A stretch of DNA of 64,000 nt from Lasioglossum baleicum. Lineage: Eukaryota; Arthropoda; Insecta; Hymenoptera; Halictidae. Position 1 is the stretch's first letter; every line of letters begins with the position of its first letter. The position numbers and the translations under genes were made by a program. The notes below the pieces were generated by a model. The model was not told the DNA's origin and did no database searches. It was given only the letters and a program-made list of their open reading frames with translations. This document shows positions 1 to 10,733 of this stretch, piece by piece. The stretch lies in assembly GCF_051020765.1 (NCBI RefSeq), contig NC_134929.1, positions 21,900,135 to 21,964,134 on the forward strand. The letters are read 5' to 3'.

Positions 1-1444
1 ATAGCAGTACCGATCTCTTTCTCCCAGTACCGTACGTGCAATCGTAAGAAATCGTAATCTCAAAGTATTATTCCCTCTCTTCCCCTGTCTCGCTTTCGTC
101 GTTCTTCTGCCCCCTTCCCGTTCTCGTGACTGAATATACGGCGACAGAGTATTTTCTAATGATCGATCGCCGTCCCTCGGATTCAGGGGCCGCGCGAGCT
201 GCAGCATGCGAGTCCCACTCGAACCGAACCGAAACGAACGACTCGATTTTATCAAAAATGTTCGTTCAAAGAGTACATTTCATCGCGTAACTTAGAATTC
301 CCGACTCCATTCTGTTTCACGAAAGGATTCCGTCTTCGATTCAAATTCTCTTACTCCTTCTCGCCTCTACATTCTCGCTTTCTCTCTTTCTTCTATCTCT
401 CTATCTCTTCCTCGAGTTTCATTCCGCGCCGAACGGAAAACGGGTGGGGTAAAAGATGTTTAGACGCCATTTTTGTACACGAACAATCGCGAATGTTGCT
501 CGGCCGAGAAATGGAAAATTACGGGATGGGAACGGCCCCACGGGAGGCACCCTGTGCAATGTGATTGTTGTGTTATCCATATTTTACATGATCGTTTCGA
601 ACGTGATTATAATTTGCAGCCTATCCTGCAAAATATCGGAATATTTCGAGGGACGAGCGAACTGATATGAGAAGAAAATCTGCTGCTAGTGCACGGACAT
701 TTTTCATTGAATTTCATCTCGCTGTAGCGATCGTAGGATTTTGAAAATTCGTAGGTTCATCACCGTACAGAAATAGAATAAAAAAGCCTTGGCACGTTCC
801 GTTGTTTTCTGTAACGCAACAGCTTTGAGATTCGACGAGTCGAAGACGCTCGCGAAGCAATTAAAACTGACTAAGTAATGAAAGAGTGACGAAAGCGCTC
901 ATGTTGTCCCATCGAGATCTATCCCAGCCATAAACCGTCCGAGAAAGAAATAGTGCCGGCCTATCTGCCTTTACGGAAGCATGTTCCGCACTGCGGGACA
1001 TAGTAATTGCCATCTGTTGATTTTCTACTACCAATTTACGGGAAATTCCGGCTCTATTGCAATCGTATCCGCTCACCTTTATTGTCGGCGAGAGTTTCAG
1101 GGCGGAGAGCGCGCCATTTTGCCGCCGCGCGATGCGGAAAAGAAAAATTCATTCTCTGGCTCATCGATCGTCCCTTGAAATAATTCGAATATTATCCAGG
1201 ACATACTGTACGCATGTATATACATTGTATACAAACGAGAAATCGAAATTGACAACAGAACACATGTATATATTATATTATACAATAGATATACGTATTT
1301 GTTGAACATATTTTTCTTCGACGCCGATTAAATTTTCGTTTGACGATTCGAATGTATAGATGTTATTATTATTAATTATTATTATTTCGTACTCAAACGT
1401 GACAGTATTATACTTTTCGGACCTCGGGCTCTGTAGATCGACTC
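1..1444. other. Gene-free stretch, left edge
   Basis: I see no coding exon here. Open frames are short and lack conserved motifs or paired splice sites. The frame at 456-665 (69 aa, one hydrophobic segment) starts with ATG but has nothing else to support it. The sequence alternates between CpG-rich and AT-rich patches, as expected of insect UTR or intergenic DNA. Confidence 0.6.
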
Positions 1445-1452
1445 GAAAGTAT

Positions 1453-1553
1453 CAGAGTCGCCAGATCAGGGGAGGGAGCACACGAATTGAGGGGAAATAG
1501 TTTGTGGAAGGGGAAGGTAGAGTGGGGGGACGAGCCTTGATCTGGCGACTCTG
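1453..1553. mobile_element. Short hAT-like MITE with 8-bp target duplication
   Basis: The ends are inverted repeats: cagagtcgccagatca on the left and its near-perfect complement tgatctggcgactctg on the right. The 101-bp unit is flanked on both sides by gaaagtat (1445-1452 and 1554-1561), an 8-bp direct repeat. An 8-bp duplication and a CAG...CTG end are typical of the hAT superfamily. It has no coding capacity, so it is non-autonomous. Confidence 0.8.
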
Positions 1554-1561
1554 GAAAGTAT

Positions 1562-4438
1562 GCGTGTGGAAAAAATTATTATCGATCTCCCTCGTTGCTA
1601 GATTGAATCGTTCCAACGCGTTCTTCCCTCGCGAAAAGCCACGCGACTTTTTTTTTACCAAATAATTTGTTGATCTCCGAACAACTCCATCGACACTGTT
1701 CAATCAATAAAGTCGTCGATTCAAGATTCTGAAACATTATTCGCTCCTCTTCGAACGATTCGAGTTTCGATTCGCGTTCCTTTAATTGTAATTGCAACGC
1801 CCCAGTCTCGTTGTTTTCGGGTTAGGCGAGCGATCAGGGTTGTTCGGGTACTCGAAGCGAAACTTCCATCGAACTGTATGAAACAGTATTAATTATTCAA
1901 CCGAGGCGAGCACTAGACACAAGTCTATTTTTCTTTTTACTGAATCATATGCTGTGCTTGAACTTGACCAACTACGTCTGGAAATTATTTATGCACTCAC
2001 GGCAATCGAGTTACTGTCGATTCAATGCCTTCGGACGACCTTGAGTCGTCTCCTATTCAAAATTATTTTCTGAGCCACTTCTTCTCCTGTAATTGCAATT
2101 CTTAACCAATTATACATGGTCCGCAGAACTGCTCATGATTCTAAAGATATTTCTGTCGAATGACTCTACTGAAAATGAATTTTCTGAGCCACTTCTTCCC
2201 CTGTATTGAAATTGTTAATCAATTATACATGGTCCACAGAACTACTCATGATTCGGAAATGATTCCTGCCGAACAACCTGTTTCGAACGTGCTCGTCCTA
2301 CGTTGAGTCACCTCGAAATACTCCGTGTTCCTCGGGTCACAAAAATACTCAATCTACTTAACCGCGTTGGTTTCTCGGCGCGAGATACTCGAACAAATTC
2401 TTCCAGGCTGACCGTCACGTCGAAGCTAATCGAAAACGCTCGAATATCCGAACCGCTCGGTGGATTCCCTTGCTAGCCTAACTCGAGACCGTTCCGATGC
2501 TCTCGTCCCCTGGTACGAGCGGCGCGCGATGCAATTAAATCGACTTTCGGCGAGGAACGAGGGGGCCGAGGGGCTGAACGGGAGGGCCACGAACAAGGGG
2601 ACGAGACTCGAGGATGATATACGAATTTAATAAGAGCAAAATCAATCGCGACTTTTTAATCGGGGTTGGTCTACCTGGCCGAGCTCCCCCCCCTCTCTCT
2701 CTCTCACTCCCTCTTTCTCGTGGGACGGGGGCAAAAGCGGAAAACTGGAATAAAACGTAGCAAGGGAAAGAGAAAGAGAAAGAAGGGAGCTCGAAGGGGA
2801 AAGAGGACGAGCCTCGAAGGGGGGTGTACGAGAAAGGTAACGAGAAAACGGGAAGGATAAGAAAAGAAAGAAAAAAAGAACATGGTGACGAAAAACGACG
2901 CTCCCGGCGGCGTCGTTCAACATTGCGCCTGTACCATTTTGCTTCTTTAGCAGAGTACAATGCCATTTATTTTTGTAATACGTTTACGTAGGATAGCTCT
3001 TATTTTTATAGAGGTTTATCGTGCTACCGTAAGTCTTATAGAGGCCTGCGTATAAAGAGTACATACATATAGCGTGTAGGATTTTTCATAGGGAGTCGCG
3101 GATCCCACGACACGACACAACAAATGACACGCACTTCTAGCACTGGCTTTTACTTTTTACCATGCGTCCTGCTTCTACCGGAAACCTGGATTAGGCTTGG
3201 GGGGGTTTAGGCTTGTCAGCTCCACGAGAAATAAAACCGCAAGAAATTCTTGATGCGACCCATCCTCCATGAACAATGTCCGAGCCTTCAGAGTGTCAAA
3301 AAGTCCCTGTTGGGGTTTGGAAAAATATCTATACAATTATTCCAGCGAAAATAAAAAAATATAGGAAAGGAGGGCTTGAAAAAATATTCCCACAGAATTG
3401 TTCCACGGAAATTAGGATAACGGAGTCAGAAATGCTGATGTTTCGATGGAAATATTAACTAGTGAATTTCTAGGAACTGGGGCTGATTGGTTTAGCTTCC
3501 AAGAGCTCGATAGAGGAGCGACGGGTTCCTCGGGGCGATGATTTCGCGAGGATCTAATTACTATCGACCAGGGGCGACTTCGTCGCGTCCGTCGCGTTCC
3601 AAATGGAGGGGGGAACAGCAATAAAAGAATCGCGGACGAAGAAAGAAACAATAAAACGTATCTCCGCGAGAGCAGCGTCGATTGCGCGGGGCCCGGTCGC
3701 CTCGATAATAACTTCGACCCTCTGAATCTCCTTTTTCAACCGTCGGTGATCGATTACCGTCGGGACGGCTCGAGAGACGACGTAGACGATAGTGATACGA
3801 ACTATTTATTCCGATCGATGCTTTTTTATTCCACCAGCAAGACGAATTTCCATTTATAATCCGAGGGACCCTCGAAAATCGGGGAGAAACGCCCTAACTC
3901 ATCCAAAATGAAAAAGTTGTTTCCAATGGAGTCGTCCACTCGTTGAAGTATCGAGTCATCTTATCAAGTCGGTTCTCACGCGTTAACTTTGACCGCGGAA
4001 TAATATTTTAGATTAAGAGGATTCAAGGAAATAGCATACAAAACTCGCTGTCTATTTTCAACTTGTTCCTCGCTATTCAAATGAAATTCTCACAGTTGTG
4101 ACAGACAGGTTTTATTTTACCGACAATCCCCGCAGCGACTTTTAATCATTGATGACTAGACAGCGAATACGCACGCAGCGATAAGAAACGACATGACTCG
4201 TAGGATGACCGAATACGTTCGATTCATAGCACTCGTCTCAACGAGACAGCGATAATAAGCAAATTCGTTCGACAACCACGAGTATTTCTCGCACGTTTAC
4301 AACTGCAGCTTTACCGAAAGGATTCAAATCTAAACATAAGTTGCACGTTACAACCGAATAAACGAACGTACGATCTAAGATCGGAGCTAAGCAACAATAA
4401 AACACCGGTCGGAAGCATAGACAGACTCTGTCTGACAG
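1562..4438. other. Gene-free stretch with low-complexity frames
   Basis: No supportable gene. The 143-codon minus-strand frame at 2535-2966 runs through GA/CT-rich low-complexity DNA and is not credible. The only structure is the tandem duplication listed separately. Confidence 0.55.
2066..2278. repeat. Tandem duplication, period about 114 bp
   Basis: A segment beginning ttttctgagccacttctt at 2066 recurs at 2180. The two copies also share the blocks attatacatggtcc and agaactgctcatgatt (second copy agaactactcatgatt), with scattered substitutions. Two imperfect copies are present; the second fades out near 2278. Confidence 0.75.
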
Positions 4439-4565
4439 AGAGTGTCGCCAGATTAACACTTGTCCCCCACTGACCTTCTCTCCCAACTGACCCGGTAGTA
4501 CTGGCAGAGAGGGGGTAACTGTACTCCCCTCGACTCGAGTCAATTCCCCTGATCTGGCCACACTG
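4439..4565. mobile_element. Short inverted-repeat MITE, related to the one at 1453
   Basis: The left end reads agtgtcgccagatta and the right end ctgatctggccacactg. They are imperfect inverted repeats and resemble the ends of the 1453-1553 element (gtcgccagatca). I cannot see a clear target duplication, so the exact boundaries are approximate. Confidence 0.5.
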
Positions 4566-4595
4566 TTGTGATCAAACGTATCCACAAGTCTCCAT

Positions 4596-4871
4596 TAGGG
4601 CTGTTACTTCTCCGAGGCTTTGACTCTTCGAAGGTTCGAAGGATTCGAAGGAACAGGGTTTCGAAGTCTTCAAATCGTACGAAGTTATATCTTAATCAAT
4701 CTTTTAGCTACATAACTTAGCAGCGAAATTTCGAAGTTCAAAGCTTCGAAACTCCGTTTCTTTTAATCCTCTTCAAAATTCGATTCTCATCACCTTCGAA
4801 GTTTCTGAAATCGAACCTCCGGATTTCGAAGCTTCAAAATCTTCGACCTCCGAAGGAAAGTGACAGCCCTA
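4596..4871. mobile_element. hAT-like MITE with tagggctgt ends, rich in TTCGAA
   Basis: The terminal inverted repeats are tagggctgttactt on the left and aagtgacagccctarepresented as its complement on the right. The flanking 8-mers are gtctccat (4588-4595) and gtctccaa (4872-4879), a likely 8-bp target duplication with one mismatch. The interior is packed with ttcgaag/cttcgaa words, giving many small palindromes. No reading frame of note. Confidence 0.65.
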
Positions 4872-4879
4872 GTCTCCAA

Positions 4880-5328
4880 TAGTCTCCATGCCTCGTTTCG
4901 CTCTGATCTTACGTGGAACGTTCGGGCGAACTGCCGCGATTCGGTACCATTAATATTAATATAACGAAAAGCGATCGAGTCGAAAGGCAGTCGATAGTTC
5001 GAGATGTATTTTATTTTATTTTTTGTTCGTCCAGGCGAAACCAGAAGGGTTCATAGCTTCTCGGGGGGTTTCGTCTTACGAGATCTCCGTTCCGAACGTC
5101 TTCCCCGATCCGCGAAGGTGTTCCGCAAGTTTTCCTCTCCGTGACTAACGATCTATCGTTTGATACCGATTGCTCTGTTTGATTTATCTTCCTACACACG
5201 CAGAGACAAGCGAAAGCGTTGTACGTATCCGCGCACGATCCCCGGTCTCCTCGGGAAAACGGAATATTACTCGAAACTGGGTGAACAGATAATTGAGGAA
5301 ACGATCGATTGGCTCGTTAGCCCGTGAA

Positions 5329-5371
<43 letters not shown>

Positions 5372-7486
5372 AGACACCGGCATAACGATTTTTTGATCGC
5401 TTAATACTATCCCTCGGATCGAGTCTCGAACGGTGCCTAAGAAGCCTTCATTAACATTTACGACGATCAAGTGAGTTCTGAATTGCGTGTCAGAGAAATC
5501 TTTGCCAGAGCTGCGTGCACGCTCGAACAGATTTTTCCGCCATTAGACTTCAATTACACGTATACGATATTCACAGCAATATTCGCGGTTACTGTCCACC
5601 GAAATCGCGATTTCGAAGTAGTAACGAAATTTTACGCGACAATGATAGAAATTTACTAACAGAAAGTTCCACGGACCAATTTACCGAGGTTGGAAATGTG
5701 TTGTATTAATAAAATTAGCCTAAATCCCCAGCGTGCACTCGGCTCACAGCGAAAGATCTCGTCCTCGAAGACAAGCAGCTAGATCACGACTGTAGAGATC
5801 GAGAGTTTTCGGATAGCGGGCAAAGCGAAACGAAGCAAAAACGGATGAGAATGATCACTCGGAGGAACAAAATAATGATTCTGATACGATACGACGATAA
5901 GGATAAGCTATACCTATATACATACCGTCGATGCGTAGAAAGTATGTACTGTGTCGCATAGATTATACATACATATATGTATATTAAATATACACGGGAC
6001 GCGCGAGCGTGAGTGTGAGTGCGTGTGCGCGTGATCGTGGACGTGGGTGGATGTTAGCGCGAGCTGTGTATGCGTGAGCGGGTGCAATATTAAACAAGAG
6101 GATTATCGTAGTGCTCCGTTTAAGGAAAGTGTACTGGGCGCGGAGAAAATTACGTCACGACTGATCGCGGAATAACATTTTCTAAAAAGACAGAACCAAA
6201 AATTCGAAAAGAAAAAGAAAAAAGAAACGAAGGACATCGGAGGCTGCGCGAAAGCCTCCTTTATCGCTTGGTACACGGAGGAGTTTAGGTGGATTTTGCG
6301 TTGGCAAATTAATCGACGACCGAGAATATCGTTTGTCGGCGATCTCTTTTTAGTTTTTCCCTTGTTTTTCTCCCCTCCTCCAGGATCGACCATGCGTTGA
6401 CCATCGCCGACTATATTACATTTCATAAACCGGACGCGGGCTGGGTCGGGCCTCGTGTTTCATAACACGGTGACGCTGGAAAATCACGTCGACACACGTT
6501 CCCTGTGTCACCTGTTCTATTTCCAAGCACGCTAGTCTATCCCGCGGTCCGAACTGATTGCATGGCCTATATTTCTTACCCCCACGCTTACGTCAGTCTG
6601 GAAATCGTTCGAAAGAAAATTGGGTGAAACGGTCGTCACGGTCGGAAGACGGGGATTCGGGCTGTTGGTCAGCGTATCGGTGCAAATAGTCGTGCGAAAA
6701 AAGGCAGCGGCTTCTTGACTCGTTGATCCGCCATTTTGGTTGCTCGATTATCCAAGGGAGCGCTTCTAGCCATTTTTATAGAACATTCTGTTTTCAATCC
6801 GTTCCCGACACGCAGAAGTGGAGAGATTTATGCTGGCAAGCATCGGCGCCGACATGGCGGACAACCCTCGAAACCGAGTATGCCTCGAAACGTAACCAGT
6901 TTCGCATTGCGCAACATTTTTCAATCTTAACACATTACCGACCGGTAATTATTGTATAATTTTGAAAAATCTGTGGTACATGGCTAAACACTTTTTAATG
7001 GAACCTTCAAAGTCATCTTCAATAACATCATCTAACAGTTTCATTTAAGATTGCAATGTAAAAGAAAATTTCTATGCTTTCTTTTTTGGTACAGCACAAC
7101 TATCTAAAATCCTATTAATAGGCTTCCGGTAGGTAAAGTGTTAATAACATATTCGCAGACGAAAGAAAATATTTTCTCGAACTGCAGCTGGGGATTAATT
7201 AGGCAAAGAGAAGAAGGAGGCTTGGCTTAGCGTTCCCGGTCCACAGTAGCGTCGTTGTTTTTGCTGCACCCGGTACATACGAGATGAATAAATACCGCTA
7301 TAGATCTAATATAAACGACAATGAACAAGTAGATAGGTCACGCCGATACATGTATATGTACCTATAAACGTAAGACGAGAGTACGCACTTTTGTAATAGT
7401 AGTTCCGGAAGGGAGAGATGAATAAAAATGCGATATATACAATAGCGAATTAAATATATATGCATATATACACATACATACATATG
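4880..7486. other. Gene-free stretch
   Basis: No convincing exon. It contains the CA repeat listed below, a GT-rich patch at about 6003-6070 (gagtgtgagtgcgtgtgcgc) and TATA/CATA-rich runs near 5910-5990. This composition would suit a long 3' UTR or intergenic spacer. Confidence 0.5.
5332..5366. repeat. (AC)n microsatellite
   Basis: About 17 uninterrupted AC dinucleotides followed by agacacagacacc. The Cys-Val-rich frame on the minus strand here is a by-product of the repeat. Confidence 0.95.
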
Positions 7487-7488
7487 TA

Positions 7489-7627
7489 CAGGGTGTCACA
7501 AAAATGTTCTACTTCCTTCAAAGGGTGGTTCCTTAGGTGATTCGAAGATTTTCGCAAACGAAAGAATACTTCAAATGACCTCGGGAACCACCCCTTTGAA
7601 GGAAGTAAAACATTTTTGGACATCCTG
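7489..7627. mobile_element. TA-flanked MITE, cagggtgtc ends
   Basis: This is a 139-bp, nearly complete inverted repeat. The left arm begins cagggtgtcacaaaaatg and continues through cttccttcaaagggtggt. The right arm is its complement, accacccctttgaaggaag, ending catttttggacatcctg. TA lies immediately outside both ends (7487-7488 and 7628-7629), as for Tc1/mariner-type insertion. A relative with similar ends lies at 39919. Confidence 0.8.
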
Positions 7628-8031
7628 TATACATGTACACGTATATGTATATGCATATATATTGAAAGCAAAATATATTATATATTGATAATGACAAAAA
7701 AGAAGTTGACGCTTGATACACCATAGTTTTCACCGACATATCCTGGTTGAACACATCCTCTTTACGTACTGCATACCTATACATAGTTATTATTACGAGT
7801 ACACGCGACGATAGAGTATTTTATGATTAAACGATAAACAATTATGATTACGATCATTAGGTGGTATGAGATCACGGTTCTTGATTATTGTCACACCGTC
7901 ACATTACGATTCGCTAAGGAGCGTAGGTAAATAGAGACGTAACGATGGTACAACATAAGGCAAGTATGTACTGTACATAGCTGTCACCCTATGCCCCCAT
8001 ACGACTATTATAAATATATATAGTATATATA

Positions 8032-8451
8032 CAGTAGCGGACAAAAGTTTAAGACCGCTCTAAAGAAGACGATAACTTTTTTAACATTGTACTATACGAT
8101 TTGAACTGTTTTGGGAAGCTAGAGCGATTTATTGCCGAAAATGTTGAAAATCTGCAATTTTTACCATCTTTAAACGTTTGTAGCTCAAATTTTCAGAATA
8201 TGTTTAATTGACACAGATCTGCAAAACGTATTTTTTAAATTTTCAATATAGGACCACATGAAAAAGTTAAAAATTCAACTTTTAGTATTTTTTCAACAAT
8301 TCCGATCATATTGCAATTTTTGAAAAAATTTCTTTTCGCATCCTTTAGTAAACTAATTGCTCTAGCTTCTCAAAAAGTTCAAATCGTATAGTACAATATT
8401 TAAAAAGTTATCGTCTTCTTTAGAGTGGTCTCGAACTTTTGTCCGCTACTG
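8032..8451. mobile_element. Tc1/mariner-type non-autonomous element
   Basis: The ends are cagtagcggacaaaagttt and its inverted complement cttttgtccgctactg. TA dinucleotides flank both ends. The arms extend well over 100 bp (for example aagaagacgataactttt at 8065 and its complement near 8405). No transposase frame remains in the 420 bp, so it is a deletion derivative or MITE. Confidence 0.85.
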
Positions 8452-8453
8452 TA

Positions 8454-10554
8454 TATATCTATATACATATGTATATACATAATACGTATATGTGTATATA
8501 CATATGTATATTTATATAATATAATGTGTATATATAACATACATATATATATACACATACACAACACATTAATGTAAAGAAAAGTATATATATTTATATA
8601 TAGACACGAAAGCCATTATTCTATCGGAGACCATGAATTATTATTGTTGTACCGATGTTTATTTTCAACCACCTATTGTCACGGATACGATTATTGTTTC
8701 GTCGAGGATCATTGTAATTAATATGATTACCGCTAGAGCGATCATCGTCGCGCAACGTCACGGCTGCGATCGTGTATAATAATTTTAATTAGCGCTGCGA
8801 GACACGCGTATTGATTACCGCTGAAAGTAGATCCTCCACTCTTAGCAGCATAGACGAGAAATTCTATACACTTATTTCCGCAGATTGGACTCTACCTCAA
8901 TTTTCTTCGTTCGAATCGGGGGGAAAAAAATAAGAAAGAAGAAGAAGAAACGAACGTTAAACGCGAGCGAGGCGTCCTCCACACGTTTTTGCTACCTTCC
9001 ATTTATCCGCTGAAAAGAAAAGAACACTAATTCGTTCGATTTGATCTACGCTCTACAAACTCTTATACGTTAATTATCTACTATTAAAGAACTAGTGAGA
9101 GAATCGTTAAACAAACAAACAAACAAAAAAAAGAATACAAAAAAGGGGGAAAAATAATAAAAGAAACGGAACTGCAGCGACCTCAGCCTGTGATAGTTAC
9201 AAAGGATATTATTTCGATTAAGAATTTGCTGTATTAGATCTACCGTATAGGTCACTGGATCCGCGATAGTCCGAGGAAATCGGGGAGAGATTGTTTCTGC
9301 GAGATGTTTACTATCGGGGCCGCGGTGCCTAAACGCGTCGTCGAGCTCGTTGAGAATGATCGTTCATCGAAGGAGAGAGTGAGAAAGAATGAAAGATAGA
9401 GAGAGAGAGAGAGCGAGAGAACGGGTTACACGACTCGGGACTACGTTTGTATAGTTTGTGGTACCATTGTCGATACGTTATTAAGATTTACGAGAAACCG
9501 GAGGATAAAATAGCAAGAAAGCATATTTTATTTTATAACGAGCTTCGTTGATATCGTTGCGAACGCTACCGTAGCGCAGTTTGTATATATATACGTGCCC
9601 GATACGTTACACCGACGTGAAACGTTTTGCTTTTACGTTTTCACCGTCTGTGACACACACACACACGGACACATACACGGACACATTGTGTAGATTGTAC
9701 ATTTACTTCGCGGTTTCCTTCGAGGAGTTTGTAAAGACGAACACGCGTATCGGAAGGAATACTTTCTTTAAATTGTACGTATTATATTGTGATTACACCA
9801 CCTGTATACTTGTAATTTTACCTGTAACCGCATGTGATACGAGAACAAAAGAAAGAGAGAGAGAGACATACACAAACACAAACATACACACAGTGCTCAG
9901 TGGACTACAGAGATCGACGTTGAAAACGACTGTCATTGAGTGCTTTAACAAAATATTGTATAATGTGTAACAAACAAAAAAAAACGCTGTACGCTTGTGA
10001 TCGTTAAGGGTTTACGTGTCTTTTTATTATTGTATTTTGTTTCTCTTCGTATGAAATACTAATCCACCATTTTCTTTCTTCCTTGGCAAGAGCATGGCTC
10101 GCTTGCGCCATGTAAAAACGGCTCGAACGTTTCCGTACCGGTATGTTCCTTTTTATTAGACGAGACACGCGAAGATCATTTCTATTAGCTGTAACGATTG
10201 CCTGTAGGGCTCCTTCGTAATATCTTTCAGTATATTACTGTATTGTGATGTTAACTTAAGCCATGGACCGATATGTGCGGGAGCATGAAACTTCGAGGTC
10301 GCTGTAGTGAATTCTACCGCTCAGGTGAGGGATCACTTTCTCAGTTTTTTAGCTTGGCTCGAGGAGCTTCGACGAACGCGCGAGAACGTGGAGATTGTTT
10401 GATAGAGAAAATGAAAAGAGAGAACAATGGAAATGTATCCGCATATTATCTTCAAATGGCGAAATCCGACGATTGGGGACTATGTATTGTGATCAGCAAA
10501 CAGACTACAATGTAGTTTGTTCGTAACTGAATGAACAAACGGAAACACTTGTGT
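8454..10554. other. Gene-free stretch, possible 3' UTR
   Basis: No supportable coding exon. It holds TATA/CATA runs, a short GA repeat at about 9400-9420 and several ACAC tracts. The 129-codon frame at 9581-9970 runs across CAC/ACA simple sequence and begins with no conserved motif. The stretch ends at a plus-strand AATAAA (10555), so it may be the end of a transcript whose coding part lies left of the window. Confidence 0.4.
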
Positions 10555-10560
10555 AATAAA
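10555..10560 (+). terminator. Candidate poly(A) signal, plus strand
   Basis: A canonical AATAAA in gtgtaataaagtag. It faces the 3' end of Arp5, which suggests a convergent plus-strand transcript ending shortly after. No plus-strand coding gene was identified upstream in the window. Confidence 0.35.
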
Positions 10561-10717
10561 GTAGATATCCATTAAAATCTGCGTCCTCTTATTTCCCACC
10601 AACATTCGTTTCCAGCGTATCGCAATTTACAAGAGCCGCCGAATGTTCCTGAAAGAACAAACCAAAAAAGGTAAGATTATCGGAGTAATAAAAATGGTCG
10701 ATCGATTTGTATGAAAA

Positions 10718-10723
10718 TTTATT
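10718..10723 (-). terminator. Candidate Arp5 poly(A) signal
   Basis: AATAAA on the minus strand, only about 10 bases after the Arp5 stop codon. That would leave a very short 3' UTR, so a more distal site may be used instead. Confidence 0.35.
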
Positions 10724-10733
10724 TCTAAATTTG

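Noticed and set aside
2535..2966. 143-codon minus-strand frame, Phe/Ser/Pro-rich, with an overlapping frame
   Set aside because: It runs through CT/GA low-complexity DNA, has an equally long shadow frame, and shows no conserved motif.
9581..9970. 129-codon plus-strand frame
   Set aside because: It crosses ACAC and GAGA simple sequence (THTHTDTYTD, KERERETYTN) and has no domain; most likely chance.
10273..10515. 80-codon plus-strand frame shortly before an AATAAA
   Set aside because: It has an ATG and a nearby poly(A) signal, but no recognisable motif and no codon-level evidence; it may be part of a UTR.
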